Assembly (NCBI RefSeq): GCF_022819085.1
Contig: NZ_JALHAG010000001.1
Location: 579,395 to 643,394 of the forward strand
DNA length: 64,000 bases
Reading direction: 5' to 3'
DNA from: Planococcus ruber
Lineage (GTDB): Bacteria; Bacillota; Bacilli; Bacillales_A; Planococcaceae
Shown here: positions 56,953 through 64,000 of the stretch, in pieces
How positions within the stretch are numbered: the stretch's first letter is position 1
How the letters are laid out: each line of letters begins with the position of its first letter
The notes under the pieces: generated by a model
The model's database searches: none
Seen by the model: the letters and a program-made list of their open reading frames with translations, nothing else
Told to the model about the DNA's origin: nothing
Translations under genes and position numbers: made by a program

Positions 56953-57894
56953 TTGGTTTCTCTAATTATTCGTCGAACACTGCAGTTAGTCTTCTTGCTT
57001 TTAGGAATATCTTTTTTGGTATTTTCATCCATGTACATAGCGCCAGGGGATCCGGCAGCTATTATCGGAGGACCGACAGCAACAGAAACAGATATCGCAG
57101 CAATACGGGCAAATTTAGGATTGGACGATCCGTTCCTCGCTCAGTATGCACGCTATCTCGGCAACGCTGTCCAAGGAGATTTCGGGTACTCCTACCAAAC
57201 GACTCAACCTGTAGCGGATGCCATTGCTGTCCGTTTTCCGAATACGCTGAAGCTGGCCGTGGCCAGTATGATCGTAGCGGTGATCATCGGCATTTTGACG
57301 GGCTTGGTTTCTGCATTGAAGCAAAATTCATGGTTGGACGTCTCAGCGACAACTTTTGCACTGGCCGGAATTTCCATTCCAAACTTTTGGTTGGGCGCTT
57401 TGCTGATTCTCGTCTTCGCAGTCAATCTGCAATGGCTGCCGGTCGGGGGGATGGCGCATCCGTTTTATACGATCGACGGCATTCGCGAATTGATTTTGCC
57501 GGCCATTACGCTCGGCACCGGTTCCGCTGCCATGATTGCCCGAATGGCGAGAAGTTCGATGCTTGAAGTGATACGGGCCGATTATGTGCGGACGGCACGT
57601 GCTAAAGGCGTCAAAGAAAGAAGCGTGATTTGGATCCATACATTGAAAAATGCCATGATCCCAATTATCACAGTGATCGGACTGAATTTCGGTTTCCTGC
57701 TTGGCGGGACGATCATCACCGAAAAAGTATTTGCCATCAACGGCGTTGGGCGTTTGATGATTGATGCCATCGCAGCCCGTGACTTTCCAATGGTGCAAGG
57801 TTCGGTCCTACTCGTCGCTACACTGTTCGTTCTCGTCAATTTAATTGTCGATATCGTGTATACGTACATTGATCCGCGGATTAAATATGAATAA
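56953..57894 (+). CDS. Peptide/nickel-type ABC permease (DppB/GsiC-like)
   Basis: A 313-residue inner-membrane permease with six helices. The N terminus IIRRTLQLVFLLLGISFLVF and the EAA-like loop ADYVRTARAKGVKERSVIW are typical of the DppB group, as are IAPGDPAAIIGGP and GEXGVGR-like EKVFAINGVGRLMIDAI. It pairs with the next permease to form the channel. I start at TTG 56953, seven bases after GGGGGTGAG; an earlier ATG at 56932 overlaps the ribosome site. It is the first gene of a five-gene importer operon followed by a gamma-glutamyltransferase. Confidence 0.9.
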   Translation: MVSLIIRRTLQLVFLLLGISFLVFSSMYIAPGDPAAIIGGPTATETDIAAIRANLGLDDPFLAQYARYLGNAVQGDFGYSYQTTQPVADAIAVRFPNTLKLAVASMIVAVIIGILTGLVSALKQNSWLDVSATTFALAGISIPNFWLGALLILVFAVNLQWLPVGGMAHPFYTIDGIRELILPAITLGTGSAAMIARMARSSMLEVIRADYVRTARAKGVKERSVIWIHTLKNAMIPIITVIGLNFGFLLGGTIITEKVFAINGVGRLMIDAIAARDFPMVQGSVLLVATLFVLVNLIVDIVYTYIDPRIKYE

Positions 57895-57909
57895 AAAGGG
57901 GGGAGTGCT

Positions 57910-58797
57910 ATGACAACGGTTGAAACAGTCAAACTAAAAGAAAAGAAACGTGAAAAATATATTGTGACTACCGCGAAGCGGCTGTTTAAAAACAAACTGG
58001 CCATTTTGGGTTTGATCATTGTTGTGCTGCAAATAGCGATGGCAGTGTTTGCGCCAATGATTACGTCGCATGACCCTATCAAGCAAAACTTAGCTGCCAG
58101 TGAATTGCCGATGTTCAGTCCCGAGCACTGGCTCGGCACCGACAATTATGGCCGGGACGTCTGGAGCCGGATCGTATTCGGCGCCCGCATTTCGTTAGTC
58201 GTCGGAAGTATAGCGGTTGCGCTGGGCCTGGTTGGCGGCATCGTTCTTGGGTTGCTGGCAGGCTATTACCGGAAATTAGATGCAATCATTATGCGATTTG
58301 TTGATCTGTTGTTTTCTTTTCCCGGAATCTTGCTTGCGATGTTGATCATTGCCGTTCTGGGCACGAGCCTTGTGAATGTGGCAATAGCCATCAGCATCTG
58401 GTCAATTCCAACGTGTGCACGGATTGTGCGCGGATCGGTTCTTTCTATTAAAGAGAAGGAATACATCATGGCAATGCGTTCGATGGGGGCCTCCGATTTG
58501 CGGATCATGGTTCGGCACATCTTGCCGAATGCGTCCGCTCCCATCATCGTATTTGCGACTATGCGGATGGCTACCGCGATTCTTTCCACCGCTTCACTCA
58601 GCTACTTAGGCCTTGGGGCTCAGCCGCCGACGCCTGAATGGGGGGCCATGATTTCCCAGGGGCAGGCATTCATGTGGTCATCGCCGCATTTAACGATTGT
58701 TCCCGGCATTGCCATCATGCTGACGGTGTTTGCATTTAACGTCCTCGGAGATGGCTTGCGGGATGCGCTTGATCCGAACATGGATTTACAAGAATAA
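57910..58797 (+). CDS. Peptide-type ABC permease (DppC/GsiD-like)
   Basis: A 295-residue membrane protein. The N-terminal cytosolic part KRLFKNKLAILGLIIVV leads into the first helix, then APMITSHDPIKQNL and GTDNYGRDVWSRIVFGARISL, the DppC signature. The EAA loop is EYIMAMRSMGASDLRIMVRHILPN. It forms the second half of the channel with the DppB-like protein. It starts 16 bases after that gene, at an ATG following AAAGGGGGGAG. The substrate is set by the binding protein. Confidence 0.92.
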   Translation: MTTVETVKLKEKKREKYIVTTAKRLFKNKLAILGLIIVVLQIAMAVFAPMITSHDPIKQNLAASELPMFSPEHWLGTDNYGRDVWSRIVFGARISLVVGSIAVALGLVGGIVLGLLAGYYRKLDAIIMRFVDLLFSFPGILLAMLIIAVLGTSLVNVAIAISIWSIPTCARIVRGSVLSIKEKEYIMAMRSMGASDLRIMVRHILPNASAPIIVFATMRMATAILSTASLSYLGLGAQPPTPEWGAMISQGQAFMWSSPHLTIVPGIAIMLTVFAFNVLGDGLRDALDPNMDLQE

Positions 58798-58817
58798 AAC
58801 ATATGGGGGGAATATTG

Positions 58818-60380
58818 ATGAAGAAGTATTGGATCATTTTTTTAACGGTTCTTGGCATAATTTTATTGAGCGCATGTTCAGAAAGTACGATTCCTGAAGG
58901 CGCGGAAAACACGAATAGTGGTTCATCAGGTTCGACTGCACCGGCCGAAGGGCAAGAAGTCATTTACGGTTCGACGACAGACGCTGTCGGACTTTCGCCA
59001 ACTTTAACAAACGATTCCGCTTCATCGAGCGTCATTTCACAAGTTTATGAAACATTGTTTGAACGCGATCCGGAAACACTGGAACTTGTGCCAAAACTCG
59101 CCGAATCTTTTGAGAATCCAGATGAATTGACTTGGACCATCAAATTAAAAGAAGGCATCACTTTCCAAGACGGAACGCCGTTCAATGCGGAAGCCGTTAA
59201 ATACACATTCGATAAATTGCGTGACCCAGCGACTGCAGCACCGCGTGCTTCGCTGCTCGAGCCGGTAGAAGAGATTACCGCAGTAGATGAAACAACGGTC
59301 GAAATTAAAACCAAATACCCGTACGGTTCAATGGTAGCGGCATTGTCTCACTCAAATGCTTCTATTATTTCCCCAGCGGCTGATGAAAAACAAGACTTGA
59401 TGAAAGAACCCGTAGGAACAGGGCCATTCAAATTTGTCAGCTGGTCAACCGGCGACCAAATTGTGCTTGAAAAGAACGAAGATTATTGGGGCGGGGCACC
59501 ATCTTTGAGCAAAGTGACTTTCAAAGTCGTGCCGGAAGTTTCAACAGCTATTTCGATGCTGCAAACAGGAGAAATTAATTTCCTTGACGCGTTGCCAGGA
59601 GAACAATTGTCGCGCATTGAAGCGATTAAAAATGTAGAAGTGACGAAACAAGAAGGAACGCCGGTTTATTGGCTGTCTCCAAACCACAGCACGGAACGCG
59701 GGCAAAATCCGGAATTCCGTAAAGCGATTGCCGCTGCCGTAGATCGGGATGCCATCGTTGAACAGATGAACGGGTTGGCAGTAAGAAACGACAGCATTAT
59801 CGGGCCAAAACTGTTTGGATACAGTGAAGCGGCAAGCTCAGGCGCAACGGCTTATGATCCTGAAGCTGCGAAAAAACTAGTGGAAGAAAACGGATTTGGC
59901 GATGAGCCGGTCAAATTGCTTGCCGCAAATCGCGGGACTTTCGTACAAATGGCTGAAATCGTCCAGTCCCAGTTAACAGAAGCTGGATTTAAAGTGGAAA
60001 TTGAAACAATGGAATGGGCAACCTTCCTTGATACTGCACGTGCGGGCAATTACGACCTTACTTTCCTAAGCTGGTCGAACGTAACGGGCGACGGCTCCGA
60101 AATGCTTTACCCGAACTTCCATTCGGACAACGTCGGCGTTTCCAATATGTCGCAGTACAGCAACCCGGAATTTGATCAGTTGGTGGAGCAGTCCCGCACT
60201 ACTGTAGACCAGGCCGAACGTGAGAAATACTTGAACCAGGCGAACGAAATCCTGTTGAAAGAAGACGTGGCGGTTGTCATGTACCACGGCGTAGTAACTT
60301 CTGCTACGGATCAATCGATCAAAGGATTGCAAATGGATCCAAACGGGCAATGGAGCTTGTATAACGTAACAAGAGAGTAG
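58818..60380 (+). CDS. Peptide-type substrate-binding lipoprotein (DppA/GsiB-like)
   Basis: A 520-residue extracytoplasmic binding protein of the SBP_bac_5 family. The lipobox LLSAC gives Cys19 for lipid anchoring. Conserved stretches are VISQVYETLFERDPET near the front, IKLKEGITFQDGTPFNAEAVKYTFD, then MKEPVGTGPFKFVSW and NPEFRKAIAAAVDRDAIV. It captures dipeptides, glutathione or similar compounds outside the cell and delivers them to the permease pair. It follows the second permease gene by 20 bases with GGGGGGAAT as ribosome site. Confidence 0.93.
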   Translation: MKKYWIIFLTVLGIILLSACSESTIPEGAENTNSGSSGSTAPAEGQEVIYGSTTDAVGLSPTLTNDSASSSVISQVYETLFERDPETLELVPKLAESFENPDELTWTIKLKEGITFQDGTPFNAEAVKYTFDKLRDPATAAPRASLLEPVEEITAVDETTVEIKTKYPYGSMVAALSHSNASIISPAADEKQDLMKEPVGTGPFKFVSWSTGDQIVLEKNEDYWGGAPSLSKVTFKVVPEVSTAISMLQTGEINFLDALPGEQLSRIEAIKNVEVTKQEGTPVYWLSPNHSTERGQNPEFRKAIAAAVDRDAIVEQMNGLAVRNDSIIGPKLFGYSEAASSGATAYDPEAAKKLVEENGFGDEPVKLLAANRGTFVQMAEIVQSQLTEAGFKVEIETMEWATFLDTARAGNYDLTFLSWSNVTGDGSEMLYPNFHSDNVGVSNMSQYSNPEFDQLVEQSRTTVDQAEREKYLNQANEILLKEDVAVVMYHGVVTSATDQSIKGLQMDPNGQWSLYNVTRE

Positions 60381-60388
60381 GGGAAAGT

Positions 60389-61402
60389 ATGAGAGAGGCA
60401 TTACTTGAAGTGAAAAATTTAGTGACGTCGTTTCGTACATCTGAGGGTTCATTGCAAGCGGTTAAAGATGTCTCTTTTCATGTCGATAAAGGAGAAACGC
60501 TTTGCATTGTCGGAGAATCCGGATGCGGAAAAAGCATTACGTCGCTATCCATCATGCGCCTGCTGGCATCTAATGGAGTCATTGAAAGCGGAGAGGTCCT
60601 GTTGGACAACGAACCTCTCCAAAAGCTTTCAGATGAACAGATGCGGAAGCTGCGGGGCAATAAAATATCGATGATTTTCCAGGAGCCGATGACGGCATTG
60701 AATCCGGTGCTGACGATCGGCTACCAGTTGAGAGAGCCTTTGCTTTTGCACCACAAAATCTCAAAAGCGGAAGCATCCAAACAAGGAATTGAATTGCTTC
60801 GCCAAGTGGGAATTCCCAATCCGGAAAAACGCTTGAACCAATATCCGCACGAATTGAGCGGGGGCATGCGCCAGCGGGTCATGATCGCGATGGCCCTGGC
60901 TTGCCATCCAAGCCTGCTGATTGCAGACGAGCCGACGACGGCGCTGGATGTCACCATTCAAGCGCAGATTCTTGACTTAATAAACGACTTAAAAGAAAAG
61001 CTCAATATGGGTGTGTTGATGATCACCCATGACATGGGCGTCGTGGCGGAAGTTGCCAACCGGGTAATGGTCATGTACGCGGGCAAGAAGATTGAAGAAG
61101 GGCCGGTAGAAGAAATCTTCAACAATCCGCAGCATCCATATACCGTCGGCTTGCTGAATTCAGTGCCGAATGTCGATGATCCCGATTTCGAACTGGAACC
61201 CATCCCAGGCAACATGCCGGGGCTGAATGAACAAATTTCAGGATGCCGCTTCCATCCGCGCTGCAAATTCGCTATGGATAAATGTAAGGTGGAGGCGCCG
61301 CCGGAATTTACCGTGTCCGATGGGCATTGCACGAATTGCTGGCTGGCTGAAAAGGAGGGCGAATTGCATGAACACCGTAACAAAGTGGCCGTCCGAGCGT
61401 GA
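60389..61402 (+). CDS. Peptide ABC transporter ATPase (DppD-like)
   Basis: A 337-residue ATPase. Walker A is [13 protein letters not shown] (about 40-52), the signature is [16 protein letters not shown], Walker B is [14 protein letters not shown], and the H-loop is MITHDMGVV. The C-terminal oligopeptide-transporter extension carries the Cys cluster [18 protein letters not shown]...HCTNCW, which in this family binds an iron-sulfur or zinc site. It works as a heterodimer with the next gene product. It starts 8 bases after the binding-protein gene. Confidence 0.93.
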   Translation: MREALLEVKNLVTSFRTSEGSLQAVKDVSFHVDKGETLCIVGESGCGKSITSLSIMRLLASNGVIESGEVLLDNEPLQKLSDEQMRKLRGNKISMIFQEPMTALNPVLTIGYQLREPLLLHHKISKAEASKQGIELLRQVGIPNPEKRLNQYPHELSGGMRQRVMIAMALACHPSLLIADEPTTALDVTIQAQILDLINDLKEKLNMGVLMITHDMGVVAEVANRVMVMYAGKKIEEGPVEEIFNNPQHPYTVGLLNSVPNVDDPDFELEPIPGNMPGLNEQISGCRFHPRCKFAMDKCKVEAPPEFTVSDGHCTNCWLAEKEGELHEHRNKVAVRA

Positions 61403-62372
61403 AGTTTTGTTAGAATTAGAAGGCGTAAAAAAATACTTTCCCATTAGAGGCGGCGTATTGAAACGCGTTCAAGGAAATGTGAAGGCTGTTGAATCTGTCT
61501 CCTTAAAATTGTACAAAGGCGAAAGCCTTGGCGTAGTAGGCGAATCCGGCTGCGGAAAATCCACTCTTGGCCGCACCATTCTCGGCCTTGAGGAATTGAC
61601 TGAAGGCAAAATCAGTTTCAATGAAGAGGAAATCCAGGACTTAAAAAGGAAAGAAAAAAAGAAATTCGTAAAAGAAATGCAAATGATTTTCCAAGATCCG
61701 TACGCTTCTTTGAACCCAAGGCAGCGCGTCGGCCATGCATTAGATGAAGTGTTTAAAATGCATACCAACATGCCGGCCCAGGAGAGAAAAGATGCCGTGG
61801 TCGATTTGCTGAGAGAAGTCGGCCTAAAAGCGGAGCATTATGACCGCTATCCCCATGAGTTCAGCGGCGGACAGCGGCAGCGGATCGGCATCGCACGGGC
61901 CATCGCTTTAAACCCGCAATTCATCATTTGCGATGAGGCGGTTTCGGCTTTGGATGTATCGGTTCAGGCGCAGGTGCTGAAATTGTTGAAGAATTTGCAG
62001 GAAAAGTACAACTTGTCTTATTTATTCATTTCTCACGATTTAGGAGTTGTACGGTATTTCTGTGATCGCGTGCTGGTCATGTATTTAGGCAACACGGTGG
62101 AATTGGCCGATGTGTCGAAAATTTTCAGCCATCCGCTTCACCCTTATACTCGAGCGCTTCTGTCTGCAATTCCAAGGCCGAAGATGAACACGAAAAGAGA
62201 ACGCATCCGCTTAGTAGGCGATATGCCGAATCCGGCAAATCCTCCAAGCGGCTGTGTATTCCATACACGCTGCCCGATGGCGCAAGATATTTGCAAGGTA
62301 GAGAAACCCGCTTTTATCGAACAAGAAAAAGACCATTTCGCGGCATGCCATTTTGCTGGCGAAGAACTGTGA
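61368..62372 (+). CDS. Peptide ABC transporter ATPase (DppF-like)
   Basis: A 334-residue ATPase and the partner of the previous one. Walker A is [14 protein letters not shown], the signature is FSGGQRQRIGIARAI, Walker B is FIICDEAVSALDVS, and the C-terminal NPPSGCVFHTRCPMAQDICK is the family Cys motif. A conserved basic segment KRVQGNVKAVESVSLKL precedes the P-loop. It overlaps the upstream ATPase gene by 35 bases, so both are made together. The true start ATG 61368 follows AAAGGAGGG; the open frame to the left is a shadow of the neighbour. Confidence 0.93.
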   Translation: MNTVTKWPSEREVLLELEGVKKYFPIRGGVLKRVQGNVKAVESVSLKLYKGESLGVVGESGCGKSTLGRTILGLEELTEGKISFNEEEIQDLKRKEKKKFVKEMQMIFQDPYASLNPRQRVGHALDEVFKMHTNMPAQERKDAVVDLLREVGLKAEHYDRYPHEFSGGQRQRIGIARAIALNPQFIICDEAVSALDVSVQAQVLKLLKNLQEKYNLSYLFISHDLGVVRYFCDRVLVMYLGNTVELADVSKIFSHPLHPYTRALLSAIPRPKMNTKRERIRLVGDMPNPANPPSGCVFHTRCPMAQDICKVEKPAFIEQEKDHFAACHFAGEEL

Positions 62373-62432
62373 GCCGGGTGCGGGGAATGTTTCCCTGCAG
62401 CTGGCTTTTATTCTGATACTGGAGGTATTTCA

Positions 62433-64000
62433 ATGGATTATTTATTGCACCCGTTCGGCTCAAAACGAAACACGGTATTTGCGAAAAAGGGAATGGTGGC
62501 GACGTCCCAGCCGCTTGCTGCGCAAGCAGGAATTGAAATCATGCACAATGGCGGAAACGCGATCGATGCAGCGATTGCCGCTGCCGCTGCGTTAACAGTC
62601 GTAGAACCGACCTCGAATGGAATTGGCGGAGATGCCTTTGCGCTCGTTTGGGTAAAAGACAAACTGCACGGATTAAACAGTTCAGGGCCATCACCCAAAA
62701 ACATTTCACCCGAAGCGGTCAAAGCGCTCGGTTTTACCAAAATGCCTGTGCACGGCGTAGTGCCGATTACGGTTCCCGGCGCTCCGGCAGCCTGGGCAGA
62801 GTTATCCCGCAAGTTTGGAAAACTCCCATTATCCGAGGTATTAAAACCGGCCATCCGCTATGCGGAAGAAGGATATCCGTTAACGCCGATTTTAGGTAAA
62901 TATTGGAAATTGGCGTACGATAAATTTAAAGCTTCTTTTACCACCGAAGAATACCAGGCATGGTTTGATACGTTCGCGCCGAACGGAAAAGCTCCCGAAA
63001 TCGGGGAAGTATGGACTTCGCCAGGGCACGCGGCTACATTGAGGGAAATCGGCGAAACCGATGCCCGCTCATTTTATGAAGGGCCGCTTGCAAAAAAGAT
63101 AACCGATTACGTCCAGCAGCATAAAGGCTTTTTAGCGGCGGAAGATCTGGCGGCATTCAAACCGGAATGGGTAGATCCGGTATCGGTTAATTACCGCGGG
63201 TATGATGTGTGGGAGATCCCGCCGAATGGGCAGGGGATGGTTGCCTTGATGGCCCTCAACATTTTCAAAAATCTGGGGGAGCCGAAATGGCAAGATGCAA
63301 AGACGTACCACAAACAAATTGAAGCGATGAAGCTTGCCTTTACAGACGGCAAGGAATTTATCACCGAACCGGAAGAAATGCCTGTAAGTGTGGAGCATTT
63401 GCTGTCGGAGGAATATGCCGCAAAACGGGCTGAAACCATTGGAGAAAATGCTTCTTTGCCGGTTCCTTATGAATTGCCTAAAGGCGGCACGGTCTATTTA
63501 TCGGCTGCGGATGAAGAAGGAAATATGATTTCCTATATTCAAAGCAATTACATGGGCTTCGGCTCTGGAATTGTTGTTCCGGACACCGGCATCAGCCTTC
63601 AAAATCGAGGCGCTGATTTCTCTCTTGAAGAAGAGCATTCGAATGTCTTAAAAGGCGGCAAACGGACTTACCATACCATCATTCCAGGATTTTTGACGAA
63701 AAACGGAAAAGCTGTCGGCCCGTTCGGGGTGATGGGAGGCTATATGCAGCCGCAAGGGCATTTTCAAGTCGTCACGAACACCATTGATTATTTGCTGAAT
63801 CCGCAAGCGGCTCTTGATGTGCCAAGGTGGCAGTGGATCGAAGGGAAAACGGTCTTGGTTGAACCGGAATTCCCGAATTACTTAGCTCAGGCCTTAACGC
63901 GAAAAGGCCATCAAATCCAAGCTTCCACTGATGGCGGGGCGTTCGGCCGAGGACAGATTATTTGGCGCAATCCGGAAACAGGCGTTTTATCAGGCGGCAC
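62433..64000 (+). CDS. Gamma-glutamyltransferase family protein (YwrD-like), partial
   Basis: The gene runs off the window end with 522 residues visible and no stop. It has the GGT fold: GMVATSQPLAAQAGIEIMHN, the GGNAIDAAIAAAAAL helix, NGIGGDAFALVW, and the autocatalytic cleavage site PKGGTVYLSAADEEGN, with the nucleophile Thr353. There is no signal peptide, as in the cytosolic YwrD group. It should hydrolyse or transfer gamma-glutamyl groups. ATG 62433 follows GGAGG. It lies 60 bases after the ABC importer, so the operon may import and split gamma-glutamyl peptides such as glutathione. The stop lies outside the window. Confidence 0.9.
   Translation, partial: MDYLLHPFGSKRNTVFAKKGMVATSQPLAAQAGIEIMHNGGNAIDAAIAAAAALTVVEPTSNGIGGDAFALVWVKDKLHGLNSSGPSPKNISPEAVKALGFTKMPVHGVVPITVPGAPAAWAELSRKFGKLPLSEVLKPAIRYAEEGYPLTPILGKYWKLAYDKFKASFTTEEYQAWFDTFAPNGKAPEIGEVWTSPGHAATLREIGETDARSFYEGPLAKKITDYVQQHKGFLAAEDLAAFKPEWVDPVSVNYRGYDVWEIPPNGQGMVALMALNIFKNLGEPKWQDAKTYHKQIEAMKLAFTDGKEFITEPEEMPVSVEHLLSEEYAAKRAETIGENASLPVPYELPKGGTVYLSAADEEGNMISYIQSNYMGFGSGIVVPDTGISLQNRGADFSLEEEHSNVLKGGKRTYHTIIPGFLTKNGKAVGPFGVMGGYMQPQGHFQVVTNTIDYLLNPQAALDVPRWQWIEGKTVLVEPEFPNYLAQALTRKGHQIQASTDGGAFGRGQIIWRNPETGVLSGG

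Noticed and set aside
1..64000. tRNA, rRNA or CRISPR arrays
   Set aside because: No cloverleaf-like GTTCGAATC/TGGCTCAG motifs, no rRNA-like stretches and no regularly spaced identical direct repeats were found by eye. The family A repeats are kilobases apart and are not CRISPR.

Overview
The window looks like chromosome from a low-to-mid GC Gram-positive bacterium of the Bacillales, most likely a Planococcaceae member (Planococcus/Sporosarcina type). This is inferred from strong AGGAGG ribosome sites, frequent TTG starts, sigma-A style promoters, Bacillus-type lipoprotein signals and gene content (ArsC of the thioredoxin-coupled type, YdhK, peptidase T, Lrp, Dpp-type ABC operon). No rRNA, tRNA or CRISPR array was seen.

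Layout. 1-11.9 kb is backbone-like: a ring-cleaving dioxygenase tail with a flavin reductase, Nudix and SDR enzymes, an isochorismatase-type hydrolase, a GntR-controlled FAD-linked hydroxyacid dehydrogenase plus BASS transporter, and a macro-domain/von Willebrand A gene pair. 12-17.5 kb holds a two-transporter ABC cluster with a YxlE-like small membrane protein. 18.7-26.1 kb is a copper island: DUF305 and YdhK proteins, a BNR-type lipoprotein, a histidine kinase/response regulator pair, a Cys-rich four-helix copper-binding protein and a CPH-motif P-type ATPase. An accessory SpoIIP-like amidase follows at 26.7 kb. 28.7-37.8 kb is an arsenic island: ACR3-like permease, arsR-arsB-arsC-arsD-arsA, a small phosphatase, a HesB-like gene broken by an amber codon, an ArsN1-like acetyltransferase, a MarR regulator with matching operators and a flavoprotein.

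38-56 kb is a patchwork accessory zone: an AbiE-type toxin/antitoxin pair, a second copy of an alpha/beta hydrolase gene (first copy at 17.8 kb, about 87% identical protein), a CDF transporter, a MerR-controlled divergent locus with two 19-bp-spacer promoters, an Rrf2/NmrA pair, two decayed IS1380-type elements, a Y-family polymerase remnant and a c-di-GMP-I riboswitch in front of a truncated receiver gene. 56-64 kb returns to ordinary operon structure: Lrp regulator, a five-gene peptide ABC importer and a gamma-glutamyltransferase cut by the window end.

The most unusual feature is a dispersed repeat family found at thirteen loci, all between 11.9 and 56 kb and all on the same strand. It starts with an AGTTTACATAT...TTATCGGAAG box, continues into a hairpin whose sequence varies but whose pairing is kept, then a T-run and often a GTTCGTAAAAGT/ACTTTTACGAAC palindrome. 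It sits between single genes, and both hydrolase paralogues are bracketed by it, which gives the region a cassette-like look although no recombinase gene is visible here.
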